Positions 42,201-53,420 of a stretch of DNA of 64,000 nt are shown here, piece after piece. Under the pieces are notes generated by a model that was given only the letters and a program-made list of their open reading frames with translations, was not told where the DNA came from and did not search any database. Each line of letters begins with the position of its first letter. Within the stretch, counting starts at the first letter, position 1. This stretch comes from Isochrysis galbana (taxonomy: Eukaryota; Haptophyta; Isochrysidales; Isochrysidaceae): contig CM030944.1 in assembly GCA_018136815.1 (NCBI GenBank), forward strand, positions 1,116,456 to 1,180,455. The letters run 5' to 3'. A program made the translations under genes and the position numbers.

Positions 42201-45200
42201 CCCTACTATTGTCATGCGTCGCTGACGGAGCTGGAGGCGTGCGTCACGCTGCTGTTTCTGCTGCAGGTAGGAGCGCAGTCGGGCCATTCTCTATCCCGAA
42301 CACTATGGTGCCGCGGTGTACTGCTGCAGTCGTGAGTCGCGCACACCCTAGTTAATTGCCGCTTTTACTGTTGCAATGCACATACACATCTACTTTCTGC
42401 CCCCCCCCCCCCCCCCCCCGCGCAGCGGCTATCATGTCCAACCTCTCAACGCAGGGCGTCAAGATGGTCTTGCCATCGCTTCTCCGTTCGCTGAAAGAGG
42501 AGGACAAGTGGCGGGCTCAGCATGCCGCTGTCGAGCTCATGGGATCCATGGCTTTCGTGAATCCAAAGCAGTTGTCAACCACCCTCCCGCAGCTTGTGCC
42601 CGCCTTAACCACAGCGCTTACCCATTCGCATGCGAAGGTCAGCTACGCCGTCGTAATAGGTTTACCCTCCAGCGGTGTGCACCACAGAAGCTTGTAAACG
42701 CTGGACTTCGACCTATCCGGCACCTACTATGCCCGTGGTCCTCTGCGATATAGGTCCGTGAAGCTGCTGCCGCGGCGCTCGAGTCGGTCGGTTCTGTGAT
42801 TCGCAATCCCGAGATCGCCGAGATTGTGCCCGCGCTGCTCGAGGCGCTGAAGGAGCCTGCCTCGGCTACAGATGCCGCGCTCTCGGCGCTAGCACACTGC
42901 CAATTCGAGCACTGCGTCGACCCGCCATCGCTCTCGCTCATTGTGCCAGTTCTGCATCGCGGACTGCGCGCTCCATCTGCGCAGGCATGCTGCATCCCCA
43001 TCCGCGTCCACACCTCCGAATCTGAGGATGGCTTGCACGTGTAATTTTGTGCAAGTCGTTCATATTGGAACCTTCACCTGAACCTATCCCCAAACTCGCT
43101 TACACTACCCCTCCTAAAACGCAGGCGAAGAGGCGGACTGCGCACATCACAGGGAGCATGTGCTCTCTTCTTGCCGATCCTAAGGACATAGTACCTTACA
43201 TGGACATGCTCCTACCCCAGCTCCAGGCGGTGCTCATGGACCCGATCCCGGAGGTCAATCCAGCCCCTACCTCTTCACTCGTTGGCCTTACCCGGCTTGC
43301 ACTGGACTGCCCTAGATGCTGCCTAACAATATTGCAGCCGAGATGGCCACGGGAGGAAATAAATGTGGCCCGGCAATTGGGAGGAGAGGCTGTTCATCCT
43401 ATTCGTAATTTGCGTTCAATCTTTCGTAGGTGCGCTCTACGGGTGCCCGTGCTCTCGGCCGTCTATGCGCCGGTCTAGGCGAGGACAACTTCCCCGAGCT
43501 TCTGACGTGGCTGCGCGAGGGTCTCTCGAAGGATACTTCCGCGGTAGAGAGATCCGGTGCTGCACAAGGCCTCGCCGAGGTGCTTGCGGCGCTTGGCGAG
43601 GATCGCTTGGCCGCAACACTTCCCGAGCTCATCGACGGCGCGAAGTCCTCGTCGGCAATCACTAGGGAGGGTCATGCTGCCCTGTGGCATCATCTACCAA
43701 GGGTGATGGGTACGTTCCGTCCTTTCCGCTCCGCATCCCCCGCACCCTCGTGCCTCTCACGGGGCACTTTCACCTGCATAGTTGCTAGGCTTGGGTACGA
43801 GTGTCCCATTTAATGATCGAGTGCGCGCAACAAATTCACCCGTCTTTGCCTGAGACGCAGGAGCTCGTTTCGAACCTCATCTCCCCGCAGTGCTGCCAGC
43901 CGTCCTTGAGGGGCTCGCGGACTCCTCAGAGCCTGTTCGCGAAGCATGCATGCGTGCTGCACATTCTGTCATTGTGACGTATCTGCAAACCTCGGCAAGG
44001 GTTCTGCTGCCTCCTCTCCAGCAAGGGCTCTCGTCAGACAATTATAGGTGAGATTAGAACTCGGCGATCTCGCCTGCGCGTCCTCTTCTTTTTGAATATG
44101 AAAGGCCTCAGTTGTTCAATCTTGCCTTCACCCTCTCAGTCATCTCACACTCCCTTTATGCGTCACAGGACCCGACAGTCTTCCATTGAGCTGCTCGGCG
44201 AACTGTTGCTCCGCCTGACGGATAGGATGCCACTCGTCATTGTTGAAGAGGGCGAGGATCCTCCAGAAGACTCTCCGCTTGCCCACGTGCCGACTCTGCA
44301 GCAGCATGCCCTGCTGGCCTCGCTGCACATTGCGCGCTCCGACGCTTCTGCAGTAGTCAAAGCGGCTGCCGCTACAACTTGGAAGACTCTCGTAGAGAAT
44401 ACGCCCCGAGCATTGCGCGCTATCTTGCCAACCCTCACAGACCAACTCATCTCCCTTCTCTCCGGAGGCGAGGGAGAGCCACAGGCCGCCGCCGCCGCCG
44501 CTTTGGGAGAGCTCGTTGCGAAATTGGGAGAACGAGTTCTTCCCAAGTTGGTTCCCATTCTGCAACGTGGTCTTAGAGAAGGTGATGCAGATTATCGTGC
44601 AGGCGTATGTCTAGGGTTGGCGGAGCTTATTGGGGCTGCCGGCAGGGATACCGTTGAGAGCTTCTTGGATGACTTGATTGCCGCCGTGCGCACTGGTTTG
44701 TGCGACGAGGAGCCGCAGGTGACCAGCTAGCTTTTGTGCATGCCTACGGACTCCTCCCACTGCAAAGAGACGAGCGCGGCGCTCCTCTTTTCGCTTTGCA
44801 GGTGTACGAATCCGCCGCTCTTGCCTTCTCTTCTCTCCAGCGCGTCGTCGGTGCTCAGGCAGTGCATGCCATCATCCCCTCGATGCTATCCCTCCTTCGC
44901 TCCTCCGACACGGCAGACGCTGAGGCTGCATTGCGAGGCCTTCGTGAGACCGTCACTCAACGGCCTGCGGCCGTGGTCCCATTCTTGATTCCGCGCCTTG
45001 TCGCGTCGCCCATCTCGACTGCTGCAGCTCGTGCTCTCTCTGTTGTGGCCTCTGCATGTGGGCCAAGTCTCTATCCCTTGTTGGATGAGACTCTCCCCTC
45101 TCTTCTTGATGCAATCTACCTCGAGGTTGAGCTTTTGCCTGCCGAGAAGGTTGGCGAGTATGATCCGGAGGTTGGTGCAAAAGCTCACGCCCACTCCCGT

Positions 45201-48186
45201 CTCAATAAATCTAAATGCCCGTGCGACGCGCATTGTCCTTGTGCCGACAAAGCGTCGCCCAAATGCTTGGCTGGCAGACCCTCCCATTATGTCGCCCAGC
45301 GGCCCGCCCTGCCGGTTCGGTGTCGATCACACACGCTGTACTGCCGTTCACTCAGAGAGTAACCCACACCAAATCCCTTTGCCCTTCTGCCCTGTACACT
45401 TCAGTGTCGCGAGGCCTTGGTTTCCGCTACCAAGGAGATCGCTTGCGCCGTTGATGAAGACTCCCTACACCTCCTCTATCCGCCGCTTCTTCACGCAGCT
45501 TCGCCCCGCAGCTCCCCACCGCACGCCCGGGCCGCAGCCTGTGCCATTTTGGCACAAATTGCTTCCGTTGGAGAAGGAGAGCACTTGTCCTATCTGGGCG
45601 AGTGTCTCAGCGCGTTCGTGGAGACGCTCGATGCCCCAGAACCCGCAGGTGAATGTAGACCGAGGAAAGCTTTCGGACACTCGCCTTATCGCCGCATGTC
45701 GTATGCGCACACAAGCTCGTGCGTTTTCTCCGCCTAGACCCATGCTATCAGTTGGGCCTTCCTGCTCGTTGACTTGGTCATTTGCTACTCTTTGTAGTTG
45801 TGCGCGCTGGCTGGTCAGCGCTTGACTCGACACTAAAAGCGCTGGCGAAAGAGCGTTACCTGCTCCATGTCAGTACGCTTAGGGATGCGCTCAAATCAGG
45901 TACGGTCGTAGGCGGCGCACCAAGATTGCTATGCGGCATGCTTCACTTGGCTGTGTGCTTTTGCTCTCATCTATATTTGCTCTTGCCCGCAGTCGCCGAG
46001 GAGGCTCGATCTGCCGCTCGCAAAGAAGCAGCGGCTGGCGGACACGACGGTGCTGCCGCCAACGCTATGGCATACGCGGTCACTCTCGCCGGTCTTCGGT
46101 TGCCAAAGGCCCTTGCCCCCTTTTCAGCGGTGTATCTGCACGCACTCATGACAGGAACCGCGGAGCAGCGAGAGGTGAGAGTGTGCGCTCTTGGAGTGCG
46201 AGTCGGTGTGCGCACGTGCATTCGAAACACCAGTTCTTCTCCGACCCTTGCCCTGTGGGCAACCTCTCCAGTTCTCCGCGGCCATTCTTGAGAGTATTGC
46301 CTAATAACGCGCGCGCAGGTCGCTGCTCTAGCGCTTGGAGAAGCCGTTGGCCTCACTCCGCCCGACTCGTTGAAGCCGTTCGTCATCCAGATCACCGGGC
46401 CACTCATCCGCATTGTTGGCGATCGCTTCCCTGCCGGGGTCAAGGTACGATGGCGACGCCACTTCTCAATCGTGGAATGTTGCTATTCTGAGCCCGTCTC
46501 ATCATCTTCAATCTCTCATGGTGACCTCTCTTTCAATCTTGTGGCGAATCATAGGTCGCCATCCTGACTGCTCTACGTCTCCTCATTCTCAAGAGTGCCG
46601 CTTCCCTCAAACCATTCGTGCCACAGCTCCAGACCACCTTCGTAAAGGTGACCAGCAATTGGCCCGTTCGAGCAAGCAGCTTTGCTCTATCACACTGTAG
46701 ACACGAGCACAAACACTCGCGCACATAGCGGCAGAGAGAGCGTGCGTTCTCTTTAGAGGGTACTTCTTGATGTCAGGTGGCTCTCTTGCACTTCCATCCC
46801 TAGACTTCTGTTCGGCCTGCACCAAAAATCGAGACTAGACGTTAATTGGAGACGTCATCGTTGTATTGATTTCTAAGTTCATGATGAGTCTGCCCCCCCC
46901 CCCCCCCCCCCCATAGGCCCTCTCGGACGCGAGCCCTCTCGTTCGCTCGCATGGAGCCTCGGCGCTTTCTGCCCTCGCAGCGCTCTCACCTCGCATCGAG
47001 CCGTTGGTCACTGAGCTCTGTGGCGCAGTTGCGAATGCCGAGCCAAGCGTTGCGCACGCGCAACTGTGCGCTCTTGCCGGTGTGGTGCGCCGAGTTCCAA
47101 AACCGCTTTCCGCGGAGCTCATGGATAAGGTGTGGCGAATTCATCCAATTTCGAGCCCTCCTCTCCGGCCGTCACAAGGGGGGAGTTGGCCATCGCCTTG
47201 CAGGGAGCTGCGCACCTTTGATGCGATGTCGAGACGCCGTACGAGTCCATGACCCATTCCCGCCCACGTCTATGTCCATGCAGGTGGAAGCTGTAGCTCG
47301 TGATCGGCTGGGCGCGCGCGACCCCGCCGTGGCCTCTGCAGCTGCGACCCTCGTGGGCTCGTGCGCCCGCTGGCAGCCCCTAGCCGATCTTTTAGAGCGC
47401 ATCGAAGAGTCCGCTGAGGCGATGGGCGGATGGGAGGGATCTCTTGCCGAGCTACGCGGCCATATGGCTATTCTGCGTGCCGTTGGACCTGGTGCGACCG
47501 ACGCCGATAACGCTCCTCCGCCAGGTGTGCCGATACCCATGGGCAGGACGCGAGCACACCTTGGTTCCTCGCTCTCATTGCCAATGTTGCGCAAGGTGCT
47601 GCCCACACTCTTGGGATCGGCCGAGGCCGCCGCGTCGCACGAGCGATCCGAGCTTCGCCAGCCTGCGTCCCATGCACTTGCCCGTATCATCGCCGCATTT
47701 GGTGAGCCAGACTTTGAGGATGCGGCTGAGGTGGAGGGTGGTGATGAGCAGCAAGCCATCGAGTTGGCGCAGGCAACAGCATTGGGTGTGCCTCGTGGCG
47801 CCGTCGAAGCACTCTCTCGCCTGCTTGCGGACTCCTCGTCAGACGTTCGCTTGTCCGCATGTCATGCTGTCAAACAACTTGCACGTCTCCGGCCATCAGT
47901 GATGTCTGCCAACACGGGCGCAGTAGGAGGCGACCTCCTAACCGCCGTGGCAGCTGCTGCACAAGTAAAGCAGAACACCTTGTTGCAAAGCGGCGCCCAA
48001 CGCACTTTCATGCACTTGCTGACTGCATGCGGCTGGACGGCCATCGAGAGCCTGCCGCCCAGCGGCGGCGGTGTTGGAAGGTTGAAACCCGAAGCTCGAT
48101 CTGCCGCCGAGGACTTCTTGCGCCGCTCTTATCGACGCATCCGCGCCATGGATTCGGAGGACGAGCATTCTGATGAAGATCAGTGA
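36256..48186 (+). CDS. GCN1: GCN1, eIF2alpha kinase activator (HEAT-repeat protein)
   Basis: Ribosome-associated activator of the kinase GCN2, relaying amino-acid shortage and ribosome collisions. Twenty exons: 36256-37969, 38245-40925, 41057-41266, 41389-41493, 41767-41928, 42074-42266, 42426-42637, 42754-42984, 43125-43253, 43430-43709, 43861-44047, 44169-44718, 44802-45170, 45405-45648, 45798-45899, 45993-46174, 46319-46444, 46555-46647, 46917-47129, 47284-48186. All join in phase: about 2961 residues (yeast and human about 2670). Almost wholly HEAT-like helices. The conserved EF3-like block (about 1540-2590) shows FGLAGVVKGLGI, LGRLFEPHVVAVLPLLL, VERSGAAQGLAEVLAALG, VRAGWSAL and ITGPLIRIVGDRF. 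Exon 9 is preceded by a GC-AG intron (CAG|GCATGC at 42985). Two introns carry 20-base C runs just before the acceptor. The N-terminus is diverged. The 45170 donor has an alternative at 45149. The protein ends in an acidic EDEHSDEDQ. Confidence 0.93.
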
Positions 48187-50020
48187 AAAGGATTGTGATA
48201 GTCGTGCTAATTCGGATCCTCTTTCCCTGGAAACCGAGGAGAAGGGTCGAAATCGTCCGTCCAAAGGCCTATGGGCATCGGGATTGGTCGAGAAAGTGGC
48301 AATCAATGTCAATGCCCCCCCTCACATCACCATGGCATACTCTGCTGTTGTCGCCTCGGTCTTGGCGCTGCCAGGGAGGAATGGTTCGTTTGAACACTTC
48401 GAGTCAAGTTGTACTTGTGCCAAACAACCTTGACCTTGCGGGTTCCCGGCGCTCCTTGGCCCATCTTGGCCAGGGCCTTTCCCGCCTATGTGGAGGGGGC
48501 CAGAGAATCCTTTGGGGGTGGGAGGATTGCGTGGACTCCCCTTCTCAATTTCAAGCTGCAACAGGGAGGGGGAGGAGGAGGGCGCGGCGCGACAGAGCGT
48601 GCTTGCCCTCGTGCTCAATTTTGGCGGCGGGCACTAACCCTAGCTGGGTGGTGCTAACCCTAGCTGAGACGCCAAGGAGGTGGCTGGTGGTACTAACCCT
48701 GGCTTGTCGCCAAACGGTGGGAGGGCAAAACATTCGACGGTGTCATTTTTAGTGAAAATTTGCCTCTAGCTCTTCATATTTAAAAACCTTTTAATATTCT
48801 TACCGCACTCGCGGCGAATGGAACCACTACCCCTACTACGCGTAGCACGTAGCATACTTTCTATACCCCCACTCCCCCGGCCCTTCTCCCCCCGCCATCA
48901 GGCGGCTCCCCCCGTACACTACTAGGGGGATTGGGGTGAAGGGCTTAGATACGGTCCGGTGGCCCGGTGCCCCCCCCCCCCCCCCCGGTGATCCGTTCCC
49001 CCCTTCCTCCTATGCCTCCCGGGTTGGTCCGCCTCTCTTCGAGAGAAAGAGAGAAGGCGCACCATGACCCAAGATTCTATGCGTCCACGCGAAGACGCGA
49101 AGCTTTTGACCGAGAACGAGAGAAAGCGGAGTATTATAACGATAAATGCCGAACGAAAGAGAAGCCTAACGCTAACGCGTGTCGATTCGCGAATGCGACA
49201 TTTGACCGCCCTACTCATTGCTCATTGTAACTTGTGGGTAGTTATAATGCGAGCCGGGGGTCTGCGAGGGGGGAGATTTAAAGGGATGCATAGATGTATG
49301 TGTCCGTGTCTGTGTCATCAGCACACGTCAAGGTGTACGGGCAAGTGCGCTGAGGGGTGTTGTGATAGTACCGGGCTAGTGCGGCAGGCAATAATACTAA
49401 AGCTAAAGCTGAAGCTGATGTTCACATATCCATATCCACACTAGGTGGGCCATCGCCCTAAGTGGCTATGGCAGCCGCGACGTCCTCTAGGCCAGGCGCA
49501 GGCAGTCCTAGCAGCCAGACCATGATGGCCGCCGTTGCCATCGCCACACATAGTTCTCTGGACTTTCACAGCTAAACATGAGTGGAATTCCCGTGAATGT
49601 GAGTGGCTGGCCTCCATCCCCTGCTTTCTCGCTGTGATCCTGCTCATGCATATGAATAGGATGAAATAGGTGAACCGCGACTAGGGCCACTCACATGCAT
49701 TTTCAGCCTTGCATGCATGCACTGCACCACGCAGGGTGTTTTCCACAAGGCGCCGGAGGAAACCCTCAAAAGTTGCGGCACTCTCACAGTGCTTGAATCG
49801 CGCATGGAGGAGCATAGTCCTCTCGGTGCATCATCGACAGGCCTCCTCTCTTGTTGGCATCGCTCGAAGGCTTCAGCATTGCCACCCCATTACACCCAAC
49901 AACGCATACTGGGCAGCGCGTCAGCACGCGCGCCCTATTACCAAGGCCACCCCGAAATGAAGGCATGAAGGTCAATATTGAGCATCGGGATGAGAGGTCC
50001 ACGCCTGAGATACGTGGCCA
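48187..50020. other. Intergenic, convergent 3' flanks, with repeat A
   Basis: About 1.8 kb between the GCN1 stop and the helicase stop. Apart from repeat A copy 3 it contains GCTAACCCTAGCTG-type units repeated at about 48635-48705 and short unrelated frames. No gene supported. Confidence 0.5.
48782..49015 (-). repeat. Dispersed repeat family A, copy 3
   Basis: Reverse complement of the 14741-14963 copy, including the ATCACC-poly(G)-CACCGGGCCACCGGACC block, TATCTAAGCCCTTCACCCC and the ATATTAAAAGGTTT end. The poly-G tract is expanded here relative to copy 1. Confidence 0.75.
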
Positions 50021-52174
50021 TCAACGCTTGGCCCGCCCACCACCCTTGCGGCCGCTGCGAAATGTCTGGAGTGGATCCTTGCGGCGTTTGGCTCCCTTCC
50101 CGCCAAACCCAGGGCGCTTCTTGGTGTCTCGGAGGCCGCGACGGCGGCTGGCGACCGCGGCGACAGTTGCAGTGGCTCCCTCAGTCTCAGGTTTGAGGTA
50201 CGCTGGTACGTTGTGCAAGTGTGGCTGTTTCCGTACGGTCGCAAGGGGCTTGTCGTGTTTGAGAGCATCCAGATCTGTCGGATTCGCATCGAAGTGCTCT
50301 GACAGCTTTTTGGAGTGAAGAAGTTCCTGAAGGTCAAGTTGAGGGTGGGGATGTAAATCAAACCGGGGATATACAATCGAGCGAGTTCGGACCGCCTTCA
50401 CGCTCTTGGGCAAGAGGGGGGTGGCGGCCGGGATGGACCAAGCTCCGGGGGGGGGGGGGGGGGGCATTGCATGGCATGGCATGCGGGCTTCGCTTGTTTA
50501 TCCGAATGACACACTACGAGAAGAGCAGGATGGTGGGATTAGAGAGACAGACATTCCTGCTTTATCTCTTTGAGCCTTGCCTCCTTCACGGCGTGCCGGG
50601 TGACCGCGCGCATGGCGTCGTCCACACGATAGCGGAAGGCGGAGAGCTTGGTGAAGTCGACGGAGAATTGACGCAGTGAATCGCCTGCAGTTCATGAGCA
50701 GACGCACTGCGTCAAACTTATAGCTCCGAGGGCGCCTCTTTTGCAACTCCGGTCACAGGGAGTGGCAAGGGGACAGTTTGATTTTCACGCAAGTAGGTGC
50801 GAAGGGCTACGGTTGAGGGGGCATGGAGGATGGGCCCCAACAGTCTTAGGGGTCGCGCTCGCAATTTGGAGTGCGCACCAAATTCTTCTTGAAGGCTCTC
50901 GAGAAGCTGCCCATCAAGTGGCTCGTTCTCATCAACCATTGAGATAGCGGTACCCCCCTGCCCGGCTCTCGCGGTCCTACCAACTCTGTGCTTGTAGGTG
51001 GGCAGCCCCCTCGGCAGGTCCATATTGATCACTGCAGTGACGTCACAGAAATCGACGCCGCGCGAGACGCCAAACTCGGCATCAGTGGCCGTTGGTGTCG
51101 GCAAGGCGTCCACTTTACGCTTGCGCTTGCGCCCACCCTCGGAGCCTCCCGCATCCTTCTCATCGGCGTCAGAGCTTTTGCTAGCGCCGGACGAGCTGGC
51201 TGCAGCCACGTCGGCGCGCGCGGTGGCAGCGCGCGCCGACATGAGCTTGGGGTCGTCGGTGGCAATAAGAATGTCGAAGAGGCCCTTATTGAAAGCCTGC
51301 GATGGGGGAAGAGGGACGTTGAAGATGGGCCAGAGGTGGCGTTGTGCGCTCGAGCTGAGCGCCCGTTCAACTCGCTGTTGCCTGCACCTGGATGGCATGC
51401 CATCTTGACTCGAGCGGCAGCTCGCAGTTGAGCACGCCGGAAGATACGCCGAACTGTTCCAGAAAGAGCTTGAGCCGGAAGCCGCGATCCACCGAGTTCA
51501 CGAAGATGAGGGAGCGGCCAGGAATCCGGTTAAGCTTCAGTAGAGCGTACATGAGCAAGAACTTGTCGGCGTGAGAGCACCGCAGCCAAAACTGGCGCAG
51601 AGCTGCTGGAGAAGACGAGTCATCCTCCGTGCAGTCGACGGTGACAGGGTTGTGAAGAAAGAGCGAGGAGATGGCGTCGAGGTCGGGTGTTAGCGTCGCC
51701 GAGAGAAGCATCGTGTGCACCGAGCGTGGGAGTGCTCGGCCGACTGAGGCCATGTCATCGCCGTAGCCGTACGAGAGAAGGAGGTCAGCCTCATCGATGA
51801 CGAGTGTGTGCACGTGTTCAAGGGATCCCGCCTCACTTGCTGTTTCCATGTGTGCGAGGAGCTGTGCAGGCGTTGCGACAAGCACATCGGCGGGCCGGCT
51901 GGCGCGCAGGGCTGCCACATCGGTCGCGGCGGCAAGCTGTGCGACGCGCACCGAGCCGGCGCCTGCGTCCCCGAGCAGTCCTCGCGCAACAGCGTGGACT
52001 TGATGGCAGAGTTCACGTGTCGGCACGAGCACTAGAGCACCCACCGACACGGCCGCCCCTGGGGCTACGTCCTGCCGCCCCAGCACCTGTTGGAGAAGGA
52101 GTGGGAAGGGTTCAACGGAGCTCAATTCTCCCATGGAACTTGAGATGGGGGCACAATCTCACCACACTGCGAGG

Positions 52175-52269
<95 letters not shown>

Positions 52270-52520
52270 CACTCGCTCGCTTGCTCGCCCTCTCTGGCCG
52301 TCACCTTTTGGAGAAGTGGGAGGACGTACGCGAGAGTCTTTCCAGATCCGGTGGGAGCCTTGGCGAGCACGTCCTTGCCGGCGAGCGCGAGTGGAATGCA
52401 GCGGGACTGGACAGAAGTGGGCTTCTCCAGGCCCAGCTTGCGCACCGCCTTGAGCAGCCGCAGATCCAGCCCGAGCGAGTCGAACGAGGCAGCAGCGGCC
52501 GGCGGCGTGGACGTCGCCAT
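50021..52520 (-). CDS. DDX56: DEAD-box RNA helicase, DDX56/Dbp9 type
   Basis: Nucleolar ATP-dependent RNA helicase expected to act in large-subunit (60S) assembly. Exons (5' to 3'): 52520-52305, 52086-51388, 51296-50879, 50684-50557, 50326-50021; in phase, 588 residues (human DDX56 547). Motifs: Q-region [10 protein letters not shown], motif I TGSGKT (57-62), Ia PTREL, II DEAD ([15 protein letters not shown]), III SAT, then [39 protein letters not shown] and [12 protein letters not shown]. The Dbp9/DDX56 subfamily is shown by the C-terminal [26 protein letters not shown] and [24 protein letters not shown], and a basic tail. A Ser/Lys-rich insert precedes GVSRGVDF. Intron 1 contains a (CA)45 microsatellite; its acceptor is the CCAACAG before the VLGRQ codons. 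Intron 4 seems to start CAG|GAATGT, because GT choices break the frame. The exon 3 donor (GTGCGC at 50878) is less certain. Confidence 0.92.
52176..52266. repeat. (CA)45 dinucleotide microsatellite
   Basis: Uninterrupted CA repeat of 91 bases inside intron 1 of the helicase gene ((GT)n on the sense strand). Reading frames through it give Thr-His repeats and are artefacts. Confidence 0.97.
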
Positions 52521-53420
52521 CGACGCGCGCGGGCCCCCTTCTCTCCTACCGTCGAAAAAAAAATACGGGGAGGGAGCCGCGGGGGACGGGGAGACGTCGC
52601 CCCATAAACAATGAAGTCCAATGGCCAACGAGCCCCAAAAATAGTAGAGCTACTTAGTAATACTATTGAGCATTAGTGCCGCTACTCTCACTAGCCTTGC
52701 ACCAACACGCCAAGCCATGACGCATATGACCGCACCAAATCTCAAGGCACAAACCAAACTAAGCACCTGATTCTACCTAGGGCTAGCCTAGGGCGGTCAA
52801 ACAGGTTTTTTTTTAAATAATAGTCATGGTTGGGCTGCATTTTTTGACCGTGGCGCGAGGCCCAATAAAAAGCTCCGGGGGGGGGGGGGGGGCTACCTGA
52901 CGCTACGAAAATCTTCGCCAAGAAATGGTGCGATCCGCCCCCCCTCTCGCCCCCTCCGTCACGCGTGCTCACGCTGTACCCGTAAAGAATTGGCGGTCGC
53001 GCCCGCGGGGGGATCGGTTCCTGTATATCTAAGCTAAATTCGGCATTTGATTCCCGCCCGATGCAGCGCCGTGTCGGGCTGCCGACAGTCCGACCACCCC
53101 CTGACCCTCTGGCATCATTGCCGGCGCAGCCAACCCCGCTCCTCCCGCTCCTCACTCCACAGTGTGAGAAAAAATCCCGCTAGGTGACAATAAGGCCCCC
53201 CCGCTGTTGGGAGGCCCCCGGCGGCTAACTCCCCGGCCCCCGGGAAAGGGGCGGTACGGCCTCCTCGCCCGACCCCCTTTTCCGGGCGGCACTCGTATCC
53301 GATACGTCTCGCTGTTCTTTCCAAAGAATATACACAGGTGTTTTCGTGTGATATTGCTGTGCGATCTCCCCAAGTAAGCGACGGGTTGGCCCCGTCGCCT
53401 ACCTGCTGGCTGCTGGAGGG
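52521..53420. other. Intergenic between divergent helicase and transposase-like gene
   Basis: Contains a fragment shared with 13829-13890 (52674-52735), the GGGCGGTCAAACAG sequence at about 52791 shared with 4790, an 18-base G run near 52875, and GC-rich sequence up to the next start. No gene supported. Confidence 0.5.

Noticed and set aside
51804-52607. 267-codon plus-strand frame containing a His-Thr run
   Set aside because: Antisense to the DEAD-box helicase exons and to its (CA)n intron.
53158-53164. CACAGTG, identical to the recombination signal heptamer, upstream of the RAG1/Transib-like candidate
   Set aside because: A 7-mer is expected several times by chance in 64 kb, and I found no nonamer at the right spacing and no partner site beyond 57114.
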